Shown here: piece by piece, positions 46,099 to 54,479 of the stretch
Position numbering within the stretch: position 1 is the stretch's first letter
Layout: each line of letters opens with the position of its first letter
NCBI GenBank assembly: GCA_937858715.1
Contig: CALLZY010000214.1
Coordinates: forward strand, 55,967 to 119,966
Direction of reading: 5' to 3'
Source of the DNA: an uncultured Chitinophagaceae bacterium
GTDB taxonomy: Bacteria > Bacteroidota > Bacteroidia > Chitinophagales > Chitinophagaceae
DNA: 64,000 nucleotides
Made by a program: the position numbers and the translations under genes
Notes under the pieces: model-generated
The model's database searches: none
Told to the model about the DNA's origin: nothing
The model's input: the letters and a program-made list of their open reading frames with translations, nothing else

Positions 46099-47157
46099 TT
46101 AGGCCTGTAATGTTAAATGAACTGTGAAGATTTCGCCCTTGTCATCAATGTCCAAAAAATGCCTGTTATGGTAGAGATGAAGGAGCCTTTGCCGTGCATT
46201 AGCAATGCCTATTCCGCTGCGTTCTATGTTACTGCTGAATTTAAAATTTCTGTTTGCGCAATAAAATGTAATTGTCTGTTCTTCTGTCAGCAATTTTATT
46301 GTTATGGCCGAAGGTTCGTGGCTGCTGATACCGTACTTAAAAGCATTCTCCACAAATGTCATCAGCAGCAATGGTGCAATTTTCTTATTCGAAGTATCAC
46401 CTTTCACCTGCAGGTCAATATTCATCTTGCCGCCAAGTCTTATCCGCTGCAGGTCGATATAATCTTTCATACAACTTATCTCACTGTCAAGCGGTACAAA
46501 ATCATATTTAACCTCATCTGTAACATACCGCATGATGCCTGAAAGTTTCATTATTCCCTCTGCTGTCAAATCACTCTTCGTCATTGCCAGCGAGTAAAGA
46601 TTATTTAATGTATTAAAAAGAAAGTGGGGATTGATTTGTGCTTTAAGAAACGAAAGTTCTGCATTAGCCCTTTCTGTTTCTGCTTCCAGAGCTCTTTTCT
46701 CTGTTAACCGCCATTGATGGAGAATGGGAATAGCTGTGCTCAGCGACCAAACAGTAACAAAAAGGATAAGACTGCTTATATCAAACCGTATAGGACTGTG
46801 CGGCTTTCCTGGCGGTTCCAGCCTCTGCTCTGTCATTGGTAATCTTTCTGGTGGTGGCGACATGGCTACCAGCCTGTCAAATGGCCTGATAAGATATACA
46901 ACCACAAACAAAAACAGAACTACTACAACATACAGCAGGAATTTTTTCTTCAGGTATAAAAAAGGGAAAAGAACATTTTTATTAAAATAAAACAAAAACA
47001 GGTACACAAAAGAAAAAATCAGGAATGGGGCAGATACAATAGCCGCCCAGTTAAATGATTCTCCCTTCGGCGACCTTGCCAAAAAGCCAATGATAAGACT
47101 GAAAAACAAAAGCCATCCTGCCAGGTGGCCAATAATATTGAACAATTTTGGTCGCAT
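46099..47157 (-). CDS. LytS-type sensor histidine kinase
   Basis: The 352-residue protein has four membrane helices in its first 165 residues and a His_kinase domain with the phosphoacceptor region LKAQINPHFLFNTLNNLYSL (His about 185). An ATPase domain follows with FVENAFKYG (N box) and GIGIANARQRL (G box). No large extracellular sensor domain is present, so the signal is probably sensed in the membrane. It forms a two-gene operon with the LytTR regulator. Confidence 0.94.
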   Translation of the reverse strand: MRPKLFNIIGHLAGWLLFFSLIIGFLARSPKGESFNWAAIVSAPFLIFSFVYLFLFYFNKNVLFPFLYLKKKFLLYVVVVLFLFVVVYLIRPFDRLVAMSPPPERLPMTEQRLEPPGKPHSPIRFDISSLILFVTVWSLSTAIPILHQWRLTEKRALEAETERANAELSFLKAQINPHFLFNTLNNLYSLAMTKSDLTAEGIMKLSGIMRYVTDEVKYDFVPLDSEISCMKDYIDLQRIRLGGKMNIDLQVKGDTSNKKIAPLLLMTFVENAFKYGISSHEPSAITIKLLTEEQTITFYCANRNFKFSSNIERSGIGIANARQRLLHLYHNRHFLDIDDKGEIFTVHLTLQA

Positions 47158-47205
47158 GTAAAATTATCTCATCTATAAAAATACTTGTTTATTCGTTACA
47201 GAGTT

Positions 47206-47236
47206 AAGACCGGCGGCATTCCATGCTGCCGGTCTT
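47206..47236 (-). terminator. terminator of the Cthe_2159-like lipoprotein gene
   Basis: AAGACCGGCGGCA (47206-47218) and TGCTGCCGGTCTT (47224-47236) form a long stem with a 5-base loop and one mismatch, just after the gene's stop. The following T-tract on the minus strand is weak. Confidence 0.6.
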
Positions 47237-47251
47237 TCATGTCCTGATTTA

Positions 47252-49261
47252 TCAGAGGGTTACTGTTGTTAACTTATTAGAAACAGTAAATGTTCCTTTT
47301 TGTGTTCCCCCTGAAAATGCTCCGCCACTGTAAAATCCGTTTGTATTTGAACCGCCTGAATAAGAGCCGCCAGTCAATACTTTGTATGTTGAACCGCTCT
47401 GCAATGAAGAAGAAGAATAGATAAAATAGTAAGCACTTCTTGCAGGTGCGTAGGTTACAAGGTTTGTACCTGATGAATTTTGTATAGTAACCAATGTACC
47501 TGCAGCCACATTACCGGTTATCTTCGCCAGCACAGTATATTGGGCCGATGTGGAGCTTGTCGCTTCAATCATATTTCCTGCATTAGGCCCCGATGCAATA
47601 AGTACACCGCCTGATATATTAAATGAACCATTCACATCAATTGCTACCTCCGGTTGTGATGGCGGACCTTGTGCCACTACAGTACCGCCAGACATGATAA
47701 CACTTCCGTTGCTGTCAATTCCATCGCCGCCTGAAGTATTTACGGAGATAGTTCCCCCGGCAAATGTTATCAGACTCCCGTCATCATTTTCACCTCCATT
47801 ACCCTTGGTGGCATTCAGGCAGTCGTCAGAAGATACAACGGTTATATTCCCGCCATTGAATGTAATATATGGCGCTTCCAATCCTTCAGTGGATTTTGTA
47901 ATATTAATCACTCCTTCATTAACAGTAATGGATGTTTCAGACTTAATCCCATCATCTGCAGCTGATACAGATATGTTGCCTCCTGTAACAGCAAGTGCCC
48001 CGTCACTTTTTATTCCCTTGGCCTCACTGTCAGATGTGCCGTAGGTGAAAGTGCTTCCGCTTGCAGAGATATTGATTGTTCCTCCTGCTACGGCCAGTGT
48101 TCCGTCAACAGTAATTCCTTTACCGCCTGTGCCAGAACTGGTAACAGTAAGTGTGCCACCTGCCATGCTGAAGTTCCCATCACAATTCACACCTGCAGCC
48201 GCAGCAATATCTGCAGCATCTGTATCATAAAAGGCATTGCCTGATGTGGTGATGGTGGCAGTACCATTGGTGAATGTAAAATTGCCGCCTGTCTTAAATC
48301 CTTTAGATGCCTTACCAGAAACTTTAAGTGTGATAGTGCCCTGGCTGTTCACAGTCATATAGCTTTCGCTGCTGATGGCATTACCTTTATCGCCTGTTGT
48401 AGTTACATTAATCACTCCGCCATTGATAAGCATATAAGGAGTAATGCTTACGTCTGTGCCATCGTAAGAGGCGGTAATGCCATCATCACCACTGTTCACA
48501 GTAATGTTTCCGCCATTAATGGTTACATAACCTTCCTCGCAGTCAATTCCATCGCCTGAAGAGGTAATGCTCACCGTGCCTGCATCCATTTTAAAATAAT
48601 CGTTGGCATGTATGCCGTCCGATACGGCACTCACCACAGTAATATTGCCATTATAAACATAGATATAATCATCGCTGCAAATGGCATGTTTGTATTTACC
48701 CGTAACCGACAGGTTTCCTGTTCCCGTAAAATTCAGTTGCCCCTCGCTGAAGAAAGCTGCTTTCTGGTCTTCAGTACTGGTGGCGTATGTGCTGCCGTCA
48801 ATCAGGCGGTTATTAGTGCCTCCCAATACCAGTACAGTAACTTTCTTACCCGACTGGATATTAATGGCCGGACCATCTGCATTTATAATGCTTAGGCCGT
48901 TCAGCACTAAGTTGAATTTGTAGTCGCTGTACAATTTGAACTGACCATCACTAACTTTTCCTGATAATACATAATAGATTTCTGTACCGGTAACCGTTGA
49001 CGTTACCACTACATTTCCGTTTGTCACAACGATACTCACTCCACTGGCCGAAAATGGGTTGGTTACTGTAACAGTGCTGTCGGAATAATTAATAACCACA
49101 GCATTAGAAAAAGTTGTATCCTTAGTATTGGTCACAAAACCATCATCTGTACCATTTCCATCGTCTGAGTTTGAATCGTCCGAATCTTTCTTGCATGATG
49201 CAGCCAAAACAGCACAAGCGGCAAAAACCAAAACCGAACGGGCAATTTCTTTTATTTTCAT
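47252..49261 (-). CDS. carbohydrate-binding Cthe_2159-like lipoprotein
   Basis: The 669-residue protein has a lipoprotein signal (VLAASC, Cys about 23) and an Asp/Ser/Asn-rich linker. A long right-handed beta-helix-like repeat region follows with recurring units such as GKYKHAICSDDYIYVYNGNI, AGTVSITSSGDGIDCEEGYV and ADDGIKSETSITVNEGVINI. The GDGI/SDGIHAND-type motifs fit the Cthe_2159 carbohydrate-binding family (DUF4353), which binds cellulose or pectin-like polymers and calcium. The end of the protein is Gly/Ser-rich. It is divergent from the cobalamin riboswitch gene. Confidence 0.83.
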   Translation of the reverse strand: MKIKEIARSVLVFAACAVLAASCKKDSDDSNSDDGNGTDDGFVTNTKDTTFSNAVVINYSDSTVTVTNPFSASGVSIVVTNGNVVVTSTVTGTEIYYVLSGKVSDGQFKLYSDYKFNLVLNGLSIINADGPAINIQSGKKVTVLVLGGTNNRLIDGSTYATSTEDQKAAFFSEGQLNFTGTGNLSVTGKYKHAICSDDYIYVYNGNITVVSAVSDGIHANDYFKMDAGTVSITSSGDGIDCEEGYVTINGGNITVNSGDDGITASYDGTDVSITPYMLINGGVINVTTTGDKGNAISSESYMTVNSQGTITLKVSGKASKGFKTGGNFTFTNGTATITTSGNAFYDTDAADIAAAAGVNCDGNFSMAGGTLTVTSSGTGGKGITVDGTLAVAGGTINISASGSTFTYGTSDSEAKGIKSDGALAVTGGNISVSAADDGIKSETSITVNEGVINITKSTEGLEAPYITFNGGNITVVSSDDCLNATKGNGGENDDGSLITFAGGTISVNTSGGDGIDSNGSVIMSGGTVVAQGPPSQPEVAIDVNGSFNISGGVLIASGPNAGNMIEATSSTSAQYTVLAKITGNVAAGTLVTIQNSSGTNLVTYAPARSAYYFIYSSSSLQSGSTYKVLTGGSYSGGSNTNGFYSGGAFSGGTQKGTFTVSNKLTTVTL

Positions 49262-49428
49262 AATATTTTTTTTAGTTCACAGGTCTGACATCATTTATAC
49301 CCAAAGGTTGAATCTCTGCTGCCTGAAATCTGCTGTGTGTCTGTGAGCAGGGCATTTGTGCCGATAAATTGAAAAAAAATATCCCACGGCTGTGTAAAAC
49401 TCTTCGTCCGCTTTAGCCAGGCTGCTTA

Positions 49429-49436
49429 TACATTTG
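49429..49436 (+). promoter_or_regulatory. exact TAnnTTTG promoter element of the riboswitch transcript
   Basis: TACATTTG matches the Bacteroidota -7 element. It lies just before the first conserved base of the cobalamin riboswitch, so transcription should begin near 49442. Confidence 0.55.
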
Positions 49437-49439
49437 CAT

Positions 49440-49640
49440 GGATTTGGTTCCGCCTGTTGGCGGATGAAAAGGGAAATCCGGTGAGAGTCCGGTGCTATCC
49501 CCGTAGCTGTAAAGCCCCTCTTTACTTCCATACACGGAAGGTGTAAAGAGAGTAAAGTTGTTGATGATTCACCACTGTCCGCTCAAAGGCGTATGGGAAG
49601 GTTTCAACAAAGGCTAAGCCAGAAGACCTGCCAGATCAGC
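49440..49640 (+). ncRNA. cobalamin (B12) riboswitch
   Basis: The aptamer follows the class consensus: GGTTCCGCC..GGCGGATG, AAGGGAAATCCGGTGAGAGT, CCGGTGCTATCCCCGTAGCT, GTAAAGC, then CCACTGT (49572-49578), GGGAAGG (49595-49601) and the B12-box-like AGCCAGAAGACCTGCC (49617-49632). It precedes the BtuB-like receptor gene by about 110 bases. Binding of cobalamin should lower expression of that gene. Confidence 0.95.
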
Positions 49641-49750
49641 AAAATATATTTCAGCTTTCGGGTGAAAGGCATGAAGATTTCAGAGTGTAAGGGCATTCTT
49701 TAATTTTCCACTTCATTTCCTGGAAGCAGTCACACAAAAATTTCATTGTA

Positions 49751-51715
49751 ATGAAAAAGAGTTTTTTTGTGCTGGCTGCTGTTGTTTTCAGCATCCGGCT
49801 ATCGGCCCAGAACGAACAATCACCATCAGACACGGCAAAAGGATTAGACGAAGTCATTGTTTCGGCCAACAAGTATCCGAACAAAACTTCTTTAACAGGA
49901 AAAGTGGTTACCATCATTCCGCAGGAACAAATTGAGAAAAGCAGCGGCAAAGACCTGTCACAACTTTTAGCAGAACAGGCTGGTATATACATCGGCGGCA
50001 CTAACAGTAATCCCGGAAAAGATAAAAGCATTTATCTGCGTGGCGGGTATGTATCACACACACTGATAACAATTGACGGCATACCTGTTTATGATCCATC
50101 AGGTATTGGTGGCAACTTTGATATACGTAATCTTTCTTTAACTAATATTGAGAGAATTGAAATACTGAAAGGAAGCCAGTCCACATTATATGGCAGCGAT
50201 GCAATAAACGGTATAATCAATATCATCACCAGGAAACCCGGCAAAAAGGCTTTGGGAGCAAACGGGACTGTTAGCTACGGCAGCTATGAAACAATCAGGG
50301 GCAATGCAGGTGTAAATGGCAGGAGCGGTTTCTTTGACTATAATGCCTCTTTTGCTTATCACAATTCAAAAGGTATTAACGAAACAGAAAACAAAAACAA
50401 CAATCCGGTTACAGATAAAGACAATTACAAACAATCCAGTTTTCAGTTAAATATAGGCTATCGCCCTTCAGACAAGTTTTCAATCCAGCCTTTCTTCCGG
50501 TTTGGTAAACTAAGCGGTGATATAGACCAGGGAGCTTATACTGATGAACTGGATTACACGTATAACCAAAAAAGCTGGCAAGCCGGAGTAAAAAATGAAT
50601 ACACCCTGGGCAAAACAAAATTCAACCTTCTCTATAATTACAACAACATCAGCAGGCTGTATATTGACGATTCAGTAAAAAGCAGAAACGGCTACGACAC
50701 CTATTCAAAGGGAGATTATTCAGGAAGTGAACATCTTATTGACGCTTACATCCACACCCCATTGAACAAGATTCTGAAACTAACTGCAGGAACAGATTTT
50801 CGGTTTACCAATATTAATTATAATTATTTGTCGCTTCCGGCATGGGGCCCGCCTGCCGTTATTGATACCACGGTTAATCAGCAAAGTATTTACAGTGCCC
50901 TGAACCTTAACACACCAAGCGGTTTTAACGTAGAAGCTGGGGGAAGAATTAACTTTCATTCTGCCTATAAGAACCAGTTTGTATTCAACTTTAACCCTTC
51001 TTATTTGCTGAACAGCAAAATAAAAATTTTTGCCAATCTTTCTTCAGGTTATAAAACTCCCACATTGTACCAGCTATATTCAGAATATGGCAATAGCAGC
51101 CTGAAACCCGAAACAGCCCTCACTGCCGAAGCTGGTGTTCAGTATTATTCACCTGGCAAAAAGCTGAATACAAGAATAACCGGCTTCATCAGAAATGTGA
51201 AAAACGTATTTACCTTTTATTATGATGCGGCTACATTCACTTCTATGTACATCAACCGTGACAAACAGGAAGATTACGGATTTGAATGGGAAGCCACCTA
51301 TAACCCCGATACCAAAACAAGCATAAGGGCATTATTTAGCTTTACTGACGGCAACATCACCACCCAAACACCTGCAGGGAAAGACACAACCTGGTTCAAC
51401 CTGCTGCGCAGGCCAAAATCGTCATTCAGCATCAATGTCGGCAGGCAGTTCACCCCGTCATTTTATGCCAGTGCCAACGTTTCCATTATTGGAAAAAGAG
51501 AGGATGCTTATTTCGACAGTAATACTTTCTCTACGGTACCGGTCACGTTAAAAAGCTATACGCTGATTGATCTCTATGCTGAATATGCCTTCAGCAAAAA
51601 GAGACTAAAACTGTTCACAGAACTCAGAAATATAACTAACACAAAATACTTTGAAATTGCAGGCTTCAACACCCTGCGTTTTAACGGATATGGAGGCATC
51701 AGGTTTACTCTCTGA
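49751..51715 (+). CDS. btuB: TonB-dependent cobalamin receptor (BtuB-like)
   Basis: The 654-residue protein has a signal peptide (cleavage near LSAQN, about 19), a TonB-box-like DEVIVSA, a plug domain (about 35-150; GKDLSQLLAEQAGIYI, IDGIPVYDPSGIGG, IERIEILKGSQSTLYGSDAI) and a 22-strand-type barrel. Control by a cobalamin riboswitch and the BtuB-like plug support uptake of vitamin B12 or cobinamide. The ATG is preceded by about 110 bases of leader. A CWC-family gene overlaps its end. Confidence 0.92.
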   Translation: MKKSFFVLAAVVFSIRLSAQNEQSPSDTAKGLDEVIVSANKYPNKTSLTGKVVTIIPQEQIEKSSGKDLSQLLAEQAGIYIGGTNSNPGKDKSIYLRGGYVSHTLITIDGIPVYDPSGIGGNFDIRNLSLTNIERIEILKGSQSTLYGSDAINGIINIITRKPGKKALGANGTVSYGSYETIRGNAGVNGRSGFFDYNASFAYHNSKGINETENKNNNPVTDKDNYKQSSFQLNIGYRPSDKFSIQPFFRFGKLSGDIDQGAYTDELDYTYNQKSWQAGVKNEYTLGKTKFNLLYNYNNISRLYIDDSVKSRNGYDTYSKGDYSGSEHLIDAYIHTPLNKILKLTAGTDFRFTNINYNYLSLPAWGPPAVIDTTVNQQSIYSALNLNTPSGFNVEAGGRINFHSAYKNQFVFNFNPSYLLNSKIKIFANLSSGYKTPTLYQLYSEYGNSSLKPETALTAEAGVQYYSPGKKLNTRITGFIRNVKNVFTFYYDAATFTSMYINRDKQEDYGFEWEATYNPDTKTSIRALFSFTDGNITTQTPAGKDTTWFNLLRRPKSSFSINVGRQFTPSFYASANVSIIGKREDAYFDSNTFSTVPVTLKSYTLIDLYAEYAFSKKRLKLFTELRNITNTKYFEIAGFNTLRFNGYGGIRFTL

Positions 51716-51914
51716 TAAAACAGGGTACATAAAGAAACTTTGCCCCCGTTGTGGTGCTGCTTTTGACTGCAAATCGGAAGACATAAAGCATTGTATTTGC
51801 GCATCCGTAAACCTGACAGAAAAGCAAACAGGGTTTATGCAAATGAATTACACAGGATGTCTCTGCATTAACTGCCTGTACCACATAAAAGAAGAAATTA
51901 ATCCTTTTGATTAA
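51690..51914 (+). CDS. cysteine-rich CWC-family protein
   Basis: The 74-residue product has a zinc-ribbon-like set of cysteines: CPRCGAAFDC, then CICAS, and CLCINCLYHIKEEI. This is the CWC family signature. The ATG at 51690 lies within the end of btuB (26-base overlap in another frame), so the two genes are coupled. CWC genes beside B12 receptors occur in other Bacteroidota, so a link with cobalamin or metal handling is likely but unproven. Confidence 0.8.
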   Translation: MEASGLLSDKTGYIKKLCPRCGAAFDCKSEDIKHCICASVNLTEKQTGFMQMNYTGCLCINCLYHIKEEINPFD

Positions 51915-51923
51915 CCGCCTGCG

Positions 51924-51956
51924 AAAATACCTGCTGTTTTGAATGGCAGGTATTTT
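51924..51956 (+). terminator. terminator after the CWC gene
   Basis: AAAATACCTGC (51924-51934) pairs perfectly with GCAGGTATTTT (51946-51956). It ends the btuB-CWC operon. Confidence 0.8.
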
Positions 51957-51976
51957 AGTATGGGTCAGGCGTTTCT

Positions 51977-51984
51977 TACCTTTG
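51977..51984 (+). promoter_or_regulatory. exact TAnnTTTG element before the marC-like gene
   Basis: TACCTTTG matches the Bacteroidota -7 element and lies 17 bases before the ATG at 52002. This supports that start over the longer frame. Confidence 0.45.
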
Positions 51985-52001
51985 CCAAAATTCTGGCGAC
52001 T

Positions 52002-52595
52002 ATGTATTTTAATTTAGAAGAATTTCTGACGCTTACTTTCACCTTATTTGCAGTAATCGATATTATTGGCTCAATCCCCATGCTCATTTCTATTAAAGAG
52101 AAAACAGGGCGGCTGAAAGAGTGGCGGATTACCCTTATCTCAGGAGCATTAATGATACTTTTTTTCTTCATTGGTAAGCCCCTGTTGGGTGTGCTGGGGG
52201 TTGATATACGGTCGTTTGCCGTAGCCGGTTCTATCGTAATCTTTATTCTCGGTCTCGAAATGATTTTAGGGATTGAATTCTTTAAAGCCGATAACAATCC
52301 GGCAACAAGCACAGTAGTTCCGATTGCTTTTCCGTTGATTGCAGGCAGCGGAACGCTTACCACTATCATGTCATTGAAAGCCACTTTTGAACGGGCCGAC
52401 AAAAACGAATACATGATTGTGCTGGCCATTATCGCCAACCTCGTTTTTATATACATAGTATTAAAATCACTGAAATTGATAGAGAAGGCATTAGGCAAAT
52501 CAGGATTATTGGCGATAAGAAAGTTTTTTGGCGTAATATTGCTCGCTATTGCCATCAAGGTTTTTGCAGCAAATGTGCCGGGACTGATTAAATGA
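52002..52595 (+). CDS. MarC-family integral membrane protein
   Basis: The 197-residue protein has six membrane helices and MarC marks: LFAVIDIIGSIPMLISI, SFAVAGSIVIFILGLEMILG, VPIAFPLIAGSGTLTTIMSL. The family (UPF0056) was once linked to drug resistance, but its substrate is not settled. The ATG at 52002 follows the promoter element; the open frame begins at 51939. Length is normal for the family. Confidence 0.92.
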   Translation: MYFNLEEFLTLTFTLFAVIDIIGSIPMLISIKEKTGRLKEWRITLISGALMILFFFIGKPLLGVLGVDIRSFAVAGSIVIFILGLEMILGIEFFKADNNPATSTVVPIAFPLIAGSGTLTTIMSLKATFERADKNEYMIVLAIIANLVFIYIVLKSLKLIEKALGKSGLLAIRKFFGVILLAIAIKVFAANVPGLIK

Positions 52596-52652
52596 TTTCA
52601 GCTTTGGTTTTCATAAATCTGAAATCTAAAATTCCAAATCAAAAATCTTATT

Positions 52653-52718
52653 GGCCTCGTAGTACAATGGATAGTATAATCCCGAAAGCATTCGGGACGA
52701 AGCTCCAGATACAGGCTC
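52653..52718 (+). pseudogene. broken copy of tRNA-Arg with a palindrome in the anticodon arm
   Basis: The first 27 bases (52653-52679) are identical to the first 27 of the intact tRNA-Arg next door (52735-52761). Then the intact GAGTTTC is replaced by the 18-bp palindrome TCCCGAAAGCATTCGGGA (52680-52697). Identity resumes for 18 bases (52698-52715, matching 52769-52786). The T-arm and 3' acceptor are missing. No functional tRNA can form. Confidence 0.85.
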
Positions 52719-52734
52719 CACATTTAGTTCTTTT

Positions 52735-52806
52735 GGCCTCGTAGTACAATGGATAGTATAAGAGTTTCCGAAGCTCCAGATACAGGTTCGATTCCTGTCG
52801 AGGCTA
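52735..52806 (+). tRNA. tRNA-Arg (anticodon CCG)
   Basis: The cloverleaf was built by hand. Acceptor GGCCTCG (52735-52741) pairs with CGAGGCT (52799-52805), with one G-U pair. The D-stem is GTAC/GTAT. The anticodon loop TTCCGAA (52766-52772) gives CCG at 52768-52770. The T-arm ACAGG-TTCGATT-CCTGT is standard. The discriminator is A at 52806, and CCA is not encoded. One A-C mismatch in the anticodon stem weakens it slightly. Confidence 0.92.
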
Positions 52807-52816
52807 CAGCCTAACA

Positions 52817-52846
52817 AAAAAAGCCACAGATTGTGGCTTTTTTTGT
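52817..52846 (+). terminator. terminator after tRNA-Arg
   Basis: AAAGCCACA and TGTGGCTTT form a perfect 9-bp stem with a 3-base loop, followed by a run of T. Confidence 0.9.
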
Positions 52847-52888
52847 TTACCAAATTATTGTATAACTTGTATCATTAAACACAAGCAT

Positions 52889-53329
52889 ATGACAATGCAA
52901 CCAAGCAAACCATCAACCTTCCTTCTTTTCCCATGGGGACTAATGTCAATCGTACTGGTTTTACTGCTGAACCTTACTCTTAACAACGATTGGTTCAGCA
53001 GAAACTGGAGCTGGATAGCCCTGGTACTGATCATTCCTGCTGCTATTCTGGAAAACTTCAAAGTAGGTTACTCCACTATGCGTATCATGTTTATGAAAGT
53101 GGTGTACTCACTTCTTTCCTTCCTGCTGGTGGGCATGGCTTTCGGTTCGGCAGTAAATGGTTACCATATTACAAAGTTTCAGAAAGTAACTGAGCCCGTT
53201 AAAACCATTCATCTTCCGTGGTATGTAGTGCTGGCATTGGTAGTGCTGTTGCTCATACAGGTAGCCCAGCTATTCAGTATGCTAAAAGCCGTGAAGAGAG
53301 AGTTCATGCAGATGGATCCTGACAATTAA
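52889..53329 (+). CDS. four-helix membrane protein of unknown function
   Basis: The 146-residue protein has four predicted membrane helices (about 12-30, 42-56, 68-90, 108-130) and no recognised motif. The C-terminal cytoplasmic segment is charged (KAVKREFMQMDPDN). It ends one base before the end of the convergent lycopene cyclase gene. The next gene upstream is the tRNA-Arg. Possibly linked to the carotenoid cluster, but only by position. Confidence 0.7.
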   Translation: MTMQPSKPSTFLLFPWGLMSIVLVLLLNLTLNNDWFSRNWSWIALVLIIPAAILENFKVGYSTMRIMFMKVVYSLLSFLLVGMAFGSAVNGYHITKFQKVTEPVKTIHLPWYVVLALVVLLLIQVAQLFSMLKAVKREFMQMDPDN

Positions 53330-53330
53330 T

Positions 53331-54479
53331 CTACAATTGCTTTAGGGCAGCTTTCAGAAATGGCATCGTTGGCAGTGTTGAAATTATTTTCAACTCTTCT
53401 GCCAGCGATGTTTCGTTATCTAAAAACTTCAATACCTTCTGTGGCTCATTACTTTTAAATAATCTGGAAAAAATACTGTCACCGGGAAGTTTGTTATAAT
53501 ATAAAATATGCAGCAGCACATTATCATAAAAACGAAACCGCCGGGACGATAAAGGAAGCTGGCTCAATTCTTTTCCTTTGGAGAGAAAGTCAACAATTCT
53601 TTGTGCCTGTTTTTGTATAAATTGAAAAGTATAACCGCTGGATGCTTTTGTCTGTCCGCCGGCAGTACCGATATTGTAAATTTCGTTTTCTTCAAAGTAA
53701 AACCGGCGGCTCGTCATGGGTATAATGCCAAACTCTGTTTCAGTTACCCGATAATTTTTCAGGCCAAGATAGCCCTGAATGTACAGGTTCAGGCCGGCAT
53801 CATATTCGGCCTGTGACAGCAACTCTCTTGTAAACAATGTGTATTCAACAAGGGCTGTACGTTTATCAAAAGGCAACACATAAGCAAAGGTGGTCCCTTT
53901 ATTTTGCGGAACTCTGAAGTCCATCATCGTGGCAACCTCCGTGTTAAACGTATCGTTATCAGTTTCAATCACCCAACCTTTGAAATGCTGCAGCAATTGA
54001 ATATTCTTCTTTTCATTCCTGTCAGGCTGAACAATGGAATTAAATACAATCCCTGCGTCCAGTATTTTTGTTTCTCCATCTATGGAAAGTGTAAACTTAT
54101 TACCAGACCGGCTGAAACTCTTTACTTCTCCATACACCAGCTCAACAGAAGGATATGCAGAGATTTTATCAAAACAATAGTTGTAAAAATCAACTCCCCT
54201 TATCATCTTGTATTGATAGGGAGTAATAGTCATATCAGAAGAATAATCAGAACTGAAGAAAGAAATTGTATCCCACTTCTTATGTATGATACCTTCGAAA
54301 AAGCCCTCCCCGCTTTCCCAATAGCACCAGGTGCGGTCATTTTGTGTTTTAGCAGCCTTGTCAATCAGTAAAATTTTCTTATCTGCAAATTGCCTGTTCT
54401 CCAGCATTCGCATAATAATGCTCAGGCTGGCACAACCCGCACCGAGGAAAACATAATCGTATGACTGATGCTGTAGCAA
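53331..54479 (-). CDS. crtY: lycopene beta-cyclase
   Basis: The 382-residue protein has a dinucleotide-binding start (YDYVFLGAGCASLSIIMRML) and lycopene-cyclase marks (RTWCYWESGEGFFEGIIHKK and GTAGGQTKASSGYTFQFIQK). It would convert lycopene to beta-carotene. The only usable start before the binding motif is a TTG at 54479 immediately after the crtZ stop, with no intervening base. It is the last gene of the crtI-crtB-idi-crtZ-crtY operon. Confidence 0.9.
   Translation of the reverse strand: MLQHQSYDYVFLGAGCASLSIIMRMLENRQFADKKILLIDKAAKTQNDRTWCYWESGEGFFEGIIHKKWDTISFFSSDYSSDMTITPYQYKMIRGVDFYNYCFDKISAYPSVELVYGEVKSFSRSGNKFTLSIDGETKILDAGIVFNSIVQPDRNEKKNIQLLQHFKGWVIETDNDTFNTEVATMMDFRVPQNKGTTFAYVLPFDKRTALVEYTLFTRELLSQAEYDAGLNLYIQGYLGLKNYRVTETEFGIIPMTSRRFYFEENEIYNIGTAGGQTKASSGYTFQFIQKQAQRIVDFLSKGKELSQLPLSSRRFRFYDNVLLHILYYNKLPGDSIFSRLFKSNEPQKVLKFLDNETSLAEELKIISTLPTMPFLKAALKQL

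Noticed and set aside
47252-49261. Internal repeats as a CRISPR array or satellite DNA
   Set aside because: The repeated words follow codon structure of beta-helix units in a long open frame; spacing and sequence vary, unlike CRISPR.
51965-52558. 197-codon antisense frame across marC
   Set aside because: The plus-strand frame has six membrane helices and family motifs; the antisense frame is a shadow of these codons.
52653-52718. First tRNA-Arg copy as a functional tRNA with an intron-like insert
   Set aside because: Removing the palindrome would not restore it: the T-arm and the 3' acceptor strand are also missing.
52626-52853. 75-codon minus-strand frame over the tRNA locus
   Set aside because: It spans an intact tRNA gene, a broken copy and a terminator, and has no protein features.
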